From positions 186,001 to 250,000 of the forward strand of contig NZ_JAFFZW010000002.1 in the NCBI RefSeq assembly GCF_017826695.1: a DNA stretch of 64,000 bases, read 5' to 3'. This document shows positions 1 through 8,158 of the stretch, piece by piece (the stretch's first letter is position 1; each line of letters starts with the position of its first letter). The position numbers and the translations under genes are program-made. Under the pieces are notes generated by a model, which saw nothing but the letters and a program-made list of their open reading frames with translations, had not been told where the DNA came from and did not search any database. The DNA comes from Pseudomonas alliivorans. GTDB lineage: Bacteria; Pseudomonadota; Gammaproteobacteria; Pseudomonadales; Pseudomonadaceae.

Positions 1-1082
1 ACGACGGCTTCAATCTGGCCGCGCGCTTCACGCCGGACGCAATCCTGCTGGACATGCGCCTGCCGGACCACTCGGGCCTCACAGTGCTGCAACGCCTCAA
101 GGAACTGGCGCCTACCCGACACATCCCCGTGCATGTGATTTCGGTCGAGGACCGGCAGGAAGCGGCCTTGCACATGGGGGCCATCGGTTACGCGGTCAAG
201 CCCACGACCCGCGAAGAACTCAAGGACGTATTCGCCAAGCTGGAAGCGAAACTGACCCAGAAGGTCAAACGCATTCTTCTGGTCGAGGACGATGCCTTGC
301 AGCGTGACAGCATTGCGCGCCTGATTGGTGACGACGACATCGAGATCACCGCAGTAGGTTTCGCTCAGGAAGCGCTGGATCTGCTGCGCGACAACGTCTA
401 TGACTGCATGATCATCGACCTCAAGCTGCCGGACATGCTCGGCGACGAGTTGTTGCGGCGCATGTCCACCGAGGAAATCTGCTCGTTCCCGCCCGTGATC
501 GTGTACACCGGGCGTAACATGACCCGTGATGAAGAAGCCGAGCTGATGAAGTATTCACGCTCGATCATTATCAAGGGCGCTCGCTCGCCGGAGCGTCTGC
601 TCGATGAGGTGACGCTGTTCCTGCATAAGGTGGAGTCCCAGCTCTCGAATGAGCGTCAGAAGATGCTCAAGACGGCTCGCAGCCGCGACAAGGTGTTCGA
701 GGCTCGCAAGATTCTGGTGGTCGATGACGACGTGCGTAACATCTTCGCGCTGACCAGTGCGCTGGAGCACAAGGGCGCAGTAGTCGAGATTGCGCGTAAC
801 GGGTTCGAAGCGATTGCGAAACTCAATGAAGTCGAAGATATCGATCTGGTGCTGATGGACGTGATGATGCCGGAGATGGACGGCTATGAAGCGACCATCG
901 AGATTCGCAAGGATCCGCGCTGGCGCAAGCTGCCGATCATTGCGGTAACGGCCAAGGCCATGAAGGATGACCAGGAGCGTTGCCTGCAGGCAGGTTCGAA
1001 CGACTACCTGGCCAAGCCGATCGACCTTGACCGACTGTTCTCGTTGATTCGCGTGTGGCTGCCAAAAATGGAACGTATTTGA
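1..1082 (+). CDS. Hybrid sensor histidine kinase, C-terminal part (three receiver domains), 5' truncated
   Basis: The frame is open from the first bases of the window, so only the C-terminal part of a larger protein is seen. Three consecutive receiver (REC) domains are visible. The first is cut: its phospho-acceptor Asp lies in [11 protein letters not shown] (codon 51-53), with the conserved Lys in VKPTT. The second runs from RILLVEDD to about base 620, with acceptor Asp in IIDLKLPD. The third starts at KILVVDDD near base 711, with acceptor Asp in [11 protein letters not shown] and Lys in LAKPID. Multi-REC tails of this kind are usual in large HAMP/GAF hybrid kinases of pseudomonads; the kinase core itself is inferred to lie upstream. 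The gene heads a same-strand run with cheR, cheB, a receiver-kinase and a receiver, suggesting it supplies phosphoryl groups to that group. Confidence 0.85.
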   Translation, partial: DGFNLAARFTPDAILLDMRLPDHSGLTVLQRLKELAPTRHIPVHVISVEDRQEAALHMGAIGYAVKPTTREELKDVFAKLEAKLTQKVKRILLVEDDALQRDSIARLIGDDDIEITAVGFAQEALDLLRDNVYDCMIIDLKLPDMLGDELLRRMSTEEICSFPPVIVYTGRNMTRDEEAELMKYSRSIIIKGARSPERLLDEVTLFLHKVESQLSNERQKMLKTARSRDKVFEARKILVVDDDVRNIFALTSALEHKGAVVEIARNGFEAIAKLNEVEDIDLVLMDVMMPEMDGYEATIEIRKDPRWRKLPIIAVTAKAMKDDQERCLQAGSNDYLAKPIDLDRLFSLIRVWLPKMERI

Positions 1083-1128
1083 ATGCGCACGGCCAAACCG
1101 GTCTTCGACCACATTTTCGGGTTCGTCC

Positions 1129-1950
1129 ATGCACCTTGATCGCAACGCCGACATCGAGTTGAGGTTGCTTATTGAGGCGATCTACCTCAAGTACAGCTAC
1201 GACTTTCGGGATTATTCCGGCGCTTCGGTCAAGCGCCGTGTGGCGCACGCGTTGCGCCAGTTCGATTGCAGCACGATCTCCGCGCTCCAGGAGCGTGTGT
1301 TGCACGACCCGGCCGCGTTCATGCAGTTGCTGCAGATCCTCACCATTCCCGTGAGTGAGATGTTTCGGGATCCGTCGCACTTCCTGGCGATTCGCCAGGA
1401 AGTCGTGCCGCTGTTACGCACCTATCCTTCCATCAAGGTATGGATCGCCGGCTGCAGTACCGGAGAGGAGGTGTATTCAATGGCCATTCTGCTGCGTGAG
1501 GAAGGGCTGCTGGAGCGCACGATCATCTACGCCACCGATATCAATCCCAGCTCACTGGAGAAAGCCAAGCAGGGCATTTTCTCGATGGAAAACCTGCGTG
1601 CCTATACCGAGAACTATCGCCAGTCTGGTGGGTTGCGTGATTTCACGGACTACTACACATCGGCCTATGATTACGCGATCTTCGACAAGACGTTGCGTGA
1701 AAACGTGACCTTTGCCGATCACAGTCTGGCGACAGATAGTGTATTCTCCGAGACGCAATTTATTTCCTGTCGTAACGTATTGATTTACTTCAATAAAAAA
1801 CTTCAGGATCGAGCTTTTGGGTTGTTTCATGACTCGCTTTGTCATCGGGGGTTTCTGGCGTTGGGCAGTAAGGAGACGCTCGAGTTTTCAGCCTATGGCA
1901 ATGCGTTCGAGGCGCTGGTCAAGCCTGAGCGGATCTACCGCAAATCATGA
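1129..1950 (+). CDS. CheR-type protein-glutamate O-methyltransferase
   Basis: A 273-residue protein with the two-part CheR layout. An alpha-helical N-terminal domain (about 1-75) precedes an AdoMet-binding methyltransferase domain. The AdoMet loop is AGCSTGEEVYS (residues 107-117), the acidic ATDIN strand follows at 135-139, and the family signature CRNVLIYF is at 214-221. CheR enzymes methylate glutamates on chemoreceptors, but no receptor gene is present here, so the substrate is unknown. The N-terminal domain lacks an evident pentapeptide-binding or TPR extension. The start at 1129 leaves 46 bases after the upstream gene. Its stop overlaps the ATG of the CheB gene (ATGA), indicating translational coupling. 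An alternative role is modification of the neighbouring hybrid kinase, as suggested for CheB/CheR sets linked to hybrid kinases. Confidence 0.88.
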   Translation: MHLDRNADIELRLLIEAIYLKYSYDFRDYSGASVKRRVAHALRQFDCSTISALQERVLHDPAAFMQLLQILTIPVSEMFRDPSHFLAIRQEVVPLLRTYPSIKVWIAGCSTGEEVYSMAILLREEGLLERTIIYATDINPSSLEKAKQGIFSMENLRAYTENYRQSGGLRDFTDYYTSAYDYAIFDKTLRENVTFADHSLATDSVFSETQFISCRNVLIYFNKKLQDRAFGLFHDSLCHRGFLALGSKETLEFSAYGNAFEALVKPERIYRKS

Positions 1951-2561
1951 AGACGACCTTTGCCGGGGCTTCGACCGACAACGCTTTGCCGGTAGTGGAT
2001 GCGATTGTGGTCGGCGCTTCTGCAGGTGGTGTCGAGGCGCTGCTGAAAATTTTCAGTTGTCTGCGACCGGGTTTCGGCCTGCCTATCCTGGTGGTGCTGC
2101 ATCTGCCGGATGATCGTCGCAGCCAGTTGGCGCATGTGTTCCAGAGTCGTCTGCCGTTTCCGGTAAAGGAAGCCGACGACAAGGAAAGTATTGTGCCCGG
2201 CACGTTATATTTTGCGCCGTCGGGTTATCACCTCTCTGTCGAGACTGACCGTACGTTGTCATTGAGTCAGGAAGACCGGGTTTTCTATTCAAGGCCGAGC
2301 ATCGACATCCTGTTCGACTCGGCCTCGGACGCCTACGGTGAGCGCCTGGCGGGCGTGCTGCTGACCGGTGCCAACAACGACGGAGCGCAGGGATTGCTGC
2401 AAATCAAGCATTATAAAGGTTTCACAGTGATTCAGGACCCACGGCAGGCCCAGGCGCGTACCATGCCCGAGGCCGCTCTGGCGCTGCATTCGCCGGATTA
2501 TCTTCTGTCTTTGAACGAAATCGGACCTTTGCTGGCCGAGCTGGAACGAATCGCATGCTAA
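1947..2561 (+). CDS. Stand-alone CheB-type methylesterase domain protein
   Basis: At 204 residues this is only the catalytic half of a canonical CheB: the regulatory receiver domain is absent. The three catalytic positions are present, with Ser25 in VVGASAGG, His52 in LHLPDD and Asp145 in TGANNDGA. Their spacing (27 and 93 residues) resembles that of chemotaxis CheB. The gene starts inside the cheR stop and its own end overlaps the next gene by seven bases, so cheR, cheB and the receiver-kinase are probably co-translated. Without its own receiver, activity must be constitutive or controlled in trans, plausibly by one of the adjacent receiver proteins; that is an inference. The likely reaction is hydrolysis of glutamyl methyl esters, or amide hydrolysis, on an unidentified target. 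Confidence 0.87.
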   Translation: MKTTFAGASTDNALPVVDAIVVGASAGGVEALLKIFSCLRPGFGLPILVVLHLPDDRRSQLAHVFQSRLPFPVKEADDKESIVPGTLYFAPSGYHLSVETDRTLSLSQEDRVFYSRPSIDILFDSASDAYGERLAGVLLTGANNDGAQGLLQIKHYKGFTVIQDPRQAQARTMPEAALALHSPDYLLSLNEIGPLLAELERIAC

Positions 2562-3736
2562 ATGAAGTCCAGGCAAAACTGCTGATCGTCGACGATCTGC
2601 CGGAGAACCTGCTGGCCCTCGAAGCGCTGATCAAGCGCGAGGACCGACTGGTGTTCAAGGCGCTGTCGGCTGACGAGGCATTGTCGCTCCTGTTGCAGCA
2701 TGAATTCGCCCTCGCCATCCTCGATGTGCAGATGCCCGGCATGAATGGCTTTGAGCTGGCCGAACTGATGCGCAGCACCGAGAAGACCAAGAGCATCCCC
2801 ATTGTATTCGTCAGCGCTGCGGGTCGTGAGCTCAATTACGCGTTCAAGGGCTATGAAAGCGGTGCGGTGGACTTCCTGCACAAGCCGCTGGACATCCATG
2901 CGGTCAAGAGCAAGGTCAACGTGTTCGTCGATCTGTTCCGGCAGCGCAAAGCCATGAAGATGCAGGTCGAAGAACTTGAACGCAGCCGCCAGGAGCAGGA
3001 GACACTGCTCAAGCGCCTGCAATCCACTCAGGGTGAACTCGAGCACGCGATACGCATGCGTGATGACTTCATGTCGATTGTCTCCCATGAGGTGCGTACG
3101 CCGCTCAACGGCCTCATTCTGGAAACCCAGTTGCGCCAGTTGCACCTGGCCAAGGGCAACATGTCGGCGTTTACGCTCGACAAGCTGCGCGCCATGGTCG
3201 ACCGCGACGAGCGTCAGATTCAGAGCCTGATACGGCTGATCGAAGACATGCTGGACGTGTCGCGCATCCGGACGGGCAAGCTGTCTATCCGGCCCAGTCC
3301 GTTCGACCTGTGCGAACTGGTGACCCAACTGCTGGAAAATTTCTCGGCTCAGATCGCCGCGGCGAACTCGAGCGTCACGCTGGTTGCCGATGAGCCGGTC
3401 ATCGGCGTGTGGGATGAGTTCAGGATCGAGCAAGTGATTGCCAACCTGCTGACCAATGCACTGCGCTATGGCGCTCGCAAGCCCATCGAGGTTCGCGTGT
3501 ACTGCGAGGGCGGTCAGGCCAGTGTCGAGGTTCGCGATCAGGGCATCGGTATTACCCCCGAAAACCAGAAGCGTATCTTCCAGCAGTTCGAACGGGTCTC
3601 GGCCAACCATGCGGTCGCCGGACTCGGCCTCGGGCTGTTCATCTCCGAACAGATCGTCATGGCTCACGGCGGCCGTATAGAGGTGGAAAGCGAAGAGGGC
3701 AAGGGGTCGGTTTTCCGCGTCTGCCTGCCTCAGTAA
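2555..3736 (+). CDS. Receiver-histidine kinase hybrid (REC-HisKA-HATPase)
   Basis: A 393-residue soluble protein with no membrane segments. An N-terminal receiver domain (about 6-125) has acceptor Asp57 in LDVQMPG and conserved Lys110 in HKPLD. A coiled-coil linker (about 125-170) leads to a HisKA dimerisation helix with phospho-site His178 in SHEVRTPLNG. An HATPase domain follows with N-box NLLTNALRYG (298-306), G1 RDQGIGI and G2 GLGLGLF near the C terminus. The REC-first order means the kinase is probably gated by phosphorylation from another kinase, most simply the hybrid kinase at the start of the window. It overlaps cheB by seven bases. The next same-strand gene, a single receiver, is a natural phospho-target. 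Confidence 0.88.
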   Translation: MLNEVQAKLLIVDDLPENLLALEALIKREDRLVFKALSADEALSLLLQHEFALAILDVQMPGMNGFELAELMRSTEKTKSIPIVFVSAAGRELNYAFKGYESGAVDFLHKPLDIHAVKSKVNVFVDLFRQRKAMKMQVEELERSRQEQETLLKRLQSTQGELEHAIRMRDDFMSIVSHEVRTPLNGLILETQLRQLHLAKGNMSAFTLDKLRAMVDRDERQIQSLIRLIEDMLDVSRIRTGKLSIRPSPFDLCELVTQLLENFSAQIAAANSSVTLVADEPVIGVWDEFRIEQVIANLLTNALRYGARKPIEVRVYCEGGQASVEVRDQGIGITPENQKRIFQQFERVSANHAVAGLGLGLFISEQIVMAHGGRIEVESEEGKGSVFRVCLPQ

Positions 3737-3849
3737 ATCGGGCAGGCCTCAAATACAGATGGCATTACGGAATTATCGTATTTCCGTCGCAACCTCCTCA
3801 GCGCGCCGTGGTCGTATTGGCAGCTATCTATAAGATCAAAGGCAGTTCA

Positions 3850-4227
3850 ATGAGCGCTGATGCAGAAAACGTCGTACTTATCGTCGAAGATGAACCCCTG
3901 ATCCTGATGCTGCTGGCCGATTATCTCTCGGGCGTGGGCTATCGCGTCCTGCAGGCCGAGAACGGCGAGCAGGCATTCGAGATTCTGGCCACCAAACCGC
4001 ATCTGGACCTGATGATCACGGACTATCGCCTGCCTGGCGGTATTTCAGGTGTGCAGATTGCAGAGCCGGCAGTCAAGTTGCGCCCGGAACTGAAGGTCAT
4101 TTTCATCAGTGGCTACCCGGCAGAAATCATTGATTCGGGCAGTCCTATTGCGGCCAAGGCCCCCATTCTGGCCAAGCCGTTCACCATGGAAACGCTGCAG
4201 TCGCAGATCCAGGACTTGCTGGCTTGA
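3850..4227 (+). CDS. Single-domain response regulator (CheY-like receiver)
   Basis: A 125-residue protein made only of a receiver domain. The acidic pair is in VLIVEDEP, acceptor Asp58 is in MITDYRLPGG, the Ser of IFISGY is in the Thr/Ser position and Lys109 is in LAKPF. The chosen ATG at 3850 gives a normal receiver length; a longer reading from 3808 adds 14 residues with no homology signal. There is no output domain, so it must act by protein contact or pass phosphate on. It is about 110 bases after the receiver-kinase, on the same strand, and convergent with the large hybrid kinase on the minus strand. Its sequence resembles the C-terminal receiver of that kinase (both end in a KPF motif followed by a short helix), hinting at a shared partner. 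Confidence 0.85.
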   Translation: MSADAENVVLIVEDEPLILMLLADYLSGVGYRVLQAENGEQAFEILATKPHLDLMITDYRLPGGISGVQIAEPAVKLRPELKVIFISGYPAEIIDSGSPIAAKAPILAKPFTMETLQSQIQDLLA

Positions 4228-4346
4228 TTGTTCGCTGAAAGCCGTTTCTGCCCGGACGGCGTGGGGCTCTCGGAGGTCACGACAGCAGCGATTGGCTGCG
4301 TGGCGGTCTCTGGCTACATCTGATACACCACCTGCCGGGGCTTGGC

Positions 4347-4372
4347 ACATCGCTGGCAAGCCGCCTCCCACA
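4347..4372 (-). repeat. REP-like intergenic palindromic element
   Basis: Read on the minus strand the sequence begins TGTGGGAGGCGGCTTGCCAG and continues for six bases. This matches the general form of repetitive extragenic palindromes in pseudomonads (TGTGGGAG, then GGCTTGCC, then GCGA). It lies in the 232-base convergent gap between the receiver gene and the hybrid kinase gene, the usual place for REP elements. Only one copy was noticed in the window. The rest of this gap shows no gene. Confidence 0.5.
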
Positions 4373-4459
4373 GCCTGGTGTTCACTTCGCCATGACGGGG
4401 CAATGGACCCCCTTGAGTCCGGATGGCGTGCAGCAGAGGGCTATCGAACTTGAGCTGTC

Positions 4460-6490
4460 TCAGGCCTCGATCATTTCCCGCACTTTGGACGTCAGGTGAT
4501 CGAACGCAAACGGTTTGGTGATCAACTGCATGCCGGTGTCCAGAAATCCTGCACGTGCCGCTGCATGTTCGGCATAGCCAGTGATGAACAGAACCTTGAG
4601 TTCCGGACGCAGTTGCCGGGCAACCTCTGCAAGTTGGCGACCGTTCATGCCTGGGAGTCCGACATCACTGATCAACAGGTCAATGCGCTGACCTGACTCC
4701 AGTATGGGCACCGCAGCCAGAGAGTCTCCTGCCTCGAGGAAGGCATATCCAAGCTCGCTGAGTACCTCGCTGACCAGCGCCCTTACGGCCGGATCGTCTT
4801 CGACGATCAGCACGGTTTCGCCTTCTTTGGCATACACCGCATTGCTCTGGAAGGTTTGTTCGTCTTCGTCCTGATTGCCCTTGAAGCGGGGCAGGAACAA
4901 TTCCACGGTGGTGCCCCGGCCGACTTCGCTCTTGATCGCCACATGCCCGTGAGACTGTTTGCTGAAGCCGTAGATCATGGACAGCCCCAGGCCTGTGCCC
5001 TGACCGATAGGCTTGGTGGTGAAAAACGGGTCGAATGCGCGGCTGATGACCGCTTCCGGCATGCCGCAGCCGTTGTCGGTGATGCTCAGGACAACGTAGT
5101 CACCGGGCAGCAGGTTTTCGTGGGCGTTGGTAAAGGACTTGTCCAGTTGACGATTGTAGGTCTCCACCGTCAGCAATCCGCCATCAGGCATGGCATCGCG
5201 GGCGTTGAGTACCAGGTTGAGCAGGGCATTTTCCAGTTGATTGGGGTCAGCTTCGGCAGTCCACAGATCACTGGCCAGATGCATGTCCAGCTTGATGCTC
5301 TCGTTGACACTCCGCTGAATCAGTTCGCCCATGGCATTGATCAGGTGATTCATTTCAACCGGCTTGGAGTCCAGCGACTGACGACGCGAGAACGCCAGCA
5401 GGCGATGGGTGAGGGCGGCTGCGCGGTTGGCTGACGTCACGCCAAGGTCGATGAGGTTATCCAGTCCCTCGGTGCGTCCGCGGGCCAGACGTCGTCTGAT
5501 CAGTTCCAGACTGCCGATAATGCCGGTCAGCATGTTGTTGAAATCGTGGGCAATACCGCCGGTCAATTGGCCGACCGCTTCCATTTTTTGTGACTGACGA
5601 AGCACTTCTTCCTTGTGCCGCAACTGTGAGGTGCGCTCTTCGACTTGCTGTTCCAGCGTTTCGTTGAGGCGCCGCAGTTGGGATTCAGCCTGTTTGCGCT
5701 CGGTGATGTCGGACGTCACACCAACCAGCGAAACGACGAGGCCGTTATTGTCCCGTATGGCGCGGGCCCGCACGTCGACCCAGTTAAGCGAACCGTCCGG
5801 CCAGACATTACGGTATTCAATGATGAAATCCACGCCGATATCCAGACTTCGCTGCAGCGCAGATTGCATGCGCGGCTGGTCTTCGGGATAAACCACATCC
5901 AGCCAGTCTTCGTAGGTGAAAGCTTCAAGCTCTTCACGGCCGTAATGGCCTCGGGTAATCGCTGAACACGTGAGTTGCAGATGCTCGGACTCCAACTCCC
6001 ATGACCCAAGGCGTCCGGCCTTGAGCGCATTTTGCAGGCGTTTTTCGCTTTCCAGAAGGTCTTCCAGGCGCCCACGGGCTTCGTACTGACGTCGTCGTCC
6101 GCGTACCGCGGTTGCCACCAGACTGACCAGCGTGACCGGGTGGAAGGGGCGTTCGAGGAAGGTCACGTTACCCAACAGGCTGCCCATGCGTGCCGAAGGA
6201 TTCTGCTCGGGGCCGCCATGGTGAGTCAGCAGTACAATGGGCAGGTCCGACCAGGCGGGCTGCTGACCCAGCAGGTCGAGCAGTGGAGTGATATCAACGG
6301 TGCGCAAGGCTTCATCGGCAACGATCGCAAGACCCGCGCCGGTCTCTAATTCTGCGACCAGCTCATTCAGATCGCGTGCAACGGTTGCCGGATAACCGGC
6401 CTCTTTGAGAATCATCAGGGCAATCTGGCTGTCCCGTCCACGTGGCGCCAGAATGATCGCCCGTTCTGAAAGTTGCCCCGCAATACTCAC
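4460..6490 (-). CDS. Hybrid histidine kinase: degenerate receiver, PAS, HisKA, HATPase, receiver
   Basis: A 676-residue soluble protein. Residues 1-130 form a receiver-like domain that lacks the acidic pair after strand 1 (IILAPRGRD) and has Arg in place of the conserved Lys (FLERPF); Asp59 may still sit at the acceptor position. A PAS domain (about 150-265, ending VGVTSDITERKQ) is followed by a coiled coil. The HisKA motif has His315 in GGIAHDFNNML, and the HATPase has N-box NLVLNARDAMPDGG and DNGCGM/GTGLGL boxes. The C-terminal receiver (558-676) has Asp609 in ISDVGLPG and Lys659 in ITKPF. The start codon overlaps the stop of the upstream KaiC-like gene, so the two are likely co-expressed and functionally linked. 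A KaiC-kinase pair suggests that the ATPase tunes the kinase, but the signal is unknown. Confidence 0.88.
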   Translation of the reverse strand: MSIAGQLSERAIILAPRGRDSQIALMILKEAGYPATVARDLNELVAELETGAGLAIVADEALRTVDITPLLDLLGQQPAWSDLPIVLLTHHGGPEQNPSARMGSLLGNVTFLERPFHPVTLVSLVATAVRGRRRQYEARGRLEDLLESEKRLQNALKAGRLGSWELESEHLQLTCSAITRGHYGREELEAFTYEDWLDVVYPEDQPRMQSALQRSLDIGVDFIIEYRNVWPDGSLNWVDVRARAIRDNNGLVVSLVGVTSDITERKQAESQLRRLNETLEQQVEERTSQLRHKEEVLRQSQKMEAVGQLTGGIAHDFNNMLTGIIGSLELIRRRLARGRTEGLDNLIDLGVTSANRAAALTHRLLAFSRRQSLDSKPVEMNHLINAMGELIQRSVNESIKLDMHLASDLWTAEADPNQLENALLNLVLNARDAMPDGGLLTVETYNRQLDKSFTNAHENLLPGDYVVLSITDNGCGMPEAVISRAFDPFFTTKPIGQGTGLGLSMIYGFSKQSHGHVAIKSEVGRGTTVELFLPRFKGNQDEDEQTFQSNAVYAKEGETVLIVEDDPAVRALVSEVLSELGYAFLEAGDSLAAVPILESGQRIDLLISDVGLPGMNGRQLAEVARQLRPELKVLFITGYAEHAAARAGFLDTGMQLITKPFAFDHLTSKVREMIEA

Positions 6491-7971
6491 AAGTCATCGT
6501 CCGTCAACAGCGGTTTGCTTTCGCCCAGATAGGTAGGAACGCCACGCAGCACGCCTTGGAAGGCTTCCAGTGGCGCACCGATCTTCAGACCCTTGGTGCT
6601 GATCCGGTATTCGCGGATGGTCGATTCGTGCGTACCGGTTCGTTTCTTGATGATCGAGATGGCCCGGCGTACCTGGCCCAGCGCCTCGAAATAGCGCAGA
6701 AGAATGACGCTGTCGGCCAGGTAGGTGATGTCGACCGGCGAGCGCATATCACCGACCAGCCCGTGTTGAGCAACGGTCATGAAGGTCGAGGCACCGCGGC
6801 GATTCAGATAAAGCAGCAGCTCATGCATGTGCAGAACCAGTGCATTCTCTTCAGGCATGGACGCCTGATAGCCATTGATGCTGTCGATCACGACGGTCTT
6901 GATCTGCTTCTGATCGACTGCACGTCTGACGCGATGAGAAAATTCGCCGGGCGACAGTTCTGCGGCGTCAATCTGCTCAATCAGCATGTTGCCGGTTTCC
7001 TGCAGCGCACGCAGGTCAATACCGATCTTCAACATGCGTTCGAACAGCAGCCCCATCTCTTCATCAAAGATGAAAAGCCCGACTCGCTCGCCTCGTGCAA
7101 CTGCCTGAGCAGCGAAAACCATCGAGATAAGTGACTTGCCCGTGCCCGCAGGGCCCAGAATCAAGGTGCTGGAGCCGCCCTCGATGCCGCCGCCGAGCAG
7201 ATCGTCCAGCTCCTGAATGCCGCTGCTGAACTGGGCGCGCGAGTAATTGGATCGGTGCTCGGCAGCCACCAGTCGTGGAAAGACGTGGATGCCATCTTCG
7301 GCAATCGTGAAGTCATGAAAGCCGCCACGGTACTTCTGGCCACGGTACTTGACGATCTTCAAGCGCCTGCGTTCTGCGCCATAGGCAGGCGTCAGTGACT
7401 CGAGTCGGATAACGCCGTGGGCCACGCTGTGCACGGTCTTGTCCAGCGCTTCGGTGGTCAGGTCGTCCAGCAGTACGACGGTCGCATCGTAGCGGGCGAA
7501 ATAGTGTTTGATCGCCAGAATCTGACGGCGATAGCGTAGCGAGCTCTGCGCAAGCAGGCGTATTTCCGAAAGGCTGTCGATGACCACACGGGTCGGCTTG
7601 ACGCGTTCGACCACTTCGAAAATCTGCCGTGTCGCCTCGCCCAGCTCCAGATCGGAGGAGTACAGCAGGCTCTGATGATGGTCCGCGTCCAAAAGGCTTT
7701 CCGGCGGCGTCAGCTCAAAGATCTTGATGTGTTCATCCAGATCCCAGCCATGGGAACGCGCGCCATCGCGCAGCTCCCGTTCGGTCTCGGAAAGCGTGAT
7801 ATACAGCGAAGTTTCGCCCGCTCGGGCACCTGCCAGCAGAAACTGCAGCGCTACGGTTGTCTTGCCGGTTCCGGGTTCTCCTTCGAGAAGGAAAACGTGA
7901 CAGCGTGAAAGACCTCCCGAAAGGATGTCGTCCAGACCTTCAATGCCGGTTGCCGCTTTTGACGTATTCAA
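6487..7971 (-). CDS. KaiC-like double-domain RecA-fold ATPase
   Basis: Two tandem RecA/KaiC domains are visible. Domain 1 has Walker A GEPGTGKTT (31-39) and Walker B RVVIDS (128-133). Domain 2 has Walker A GPAGTGKS (273-280), a DEE acidic cluster (303-305) and Walker B TVVIDS (359-364). The length of 494 residues is close to cyanobacterial KaiC. I chose the TTG at 7971 because AGAGGG lies six bases upstream and homology begins at once (NTSKAATGIEGLDD); an upstream TTG at 8016 would add 15 residues. In the segment aligned with the cyanobacterial Ser431/Thr432 autophosphorylation pair this protein appears to have Thr416-Tyr417. No kaiA or kaiB is nearby. The overlap with the hybrid kinase gene points to a signalling role and not a full circadian clock. 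Confidence 0.88.
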   Translation of the reverse strand: MNTSKAATGIEGLDDILSGGLSRCHVFLLEGEPGTGKTTVALQFLLAGARAGETSLYITLSETERELRDGARSHGWDLDEHIKIFELTPPESLLDADHHQSLLYSSDLELGEATRQIFEVVERVKPTRVVIDSLSEIRLLAQSSLRYRRQILAIKHYFARYDATVVLLDDLTTEALDKTVHSVAHGVIRLESLTPAYGAERRRLKIVKYRGQKYRGGFHDFTIAEDGIHVFPRLVAAEHRSNYSRAQFSSGIQELDDLLGGGIEGGSSTLILGPAGTGKSLISMVFAAQAVARGERVGLFIFDEEMGLLFERMLKIGIDLRALQETGNMLIEQIDAAELSPGEFSHRVRRAVDQKQIKTVVIDSINGYQASMPEENALVLHMHELLLYLNRRGASTFMTVAQHGLVGDMRSPVDITYLADSVILLRYFEALGQVRRAISIIKKRTGTHESTIREYRISTKGLKIGAPLEAFQGVLRGVPTYLGESKPLLTDDDL

Positions 7972-8073
7972 GTATTGCCCTCTGATAACTGACGGAGCAG
8001 TAGTAGTGTCACCCAATACTGGACATCATGGCACTACGACGGTTCAGACTATTTGGTGGCTCGCACTGCCTGC

Positions 8074-8090
8074 GCCCTTGCCGCAAGGGC
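8074..8090. other. Stem-loop in divergent promoter region (kaiC-like / isomerase)
   Basis: GCCCTTG and CAAGGGC form a perfect seven-base-pair stem around a three-base loop. It lies in the 187-base gap between the divergent KaiC-like and dienoyl-CoA isomerase genes. Neither strand shows a T-run after it, so it is not an obvious terminator. It could be a leader hairpin or an operator. Confidence 0.4.
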
Positions 8091-8158
8091 ATATGGGTCC
8101 GGCAAATGTCACAACAGTCTCCTGACAGTAGTCATGACTGGATTGTTATAGTCCAACG

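Noticed and set aside
1..7971. Complete circadian clock or chemotaxis operon
   Set aside because: No KaiA, KaiB, CheA, CheW or chemoreceptor genes are present in the window.
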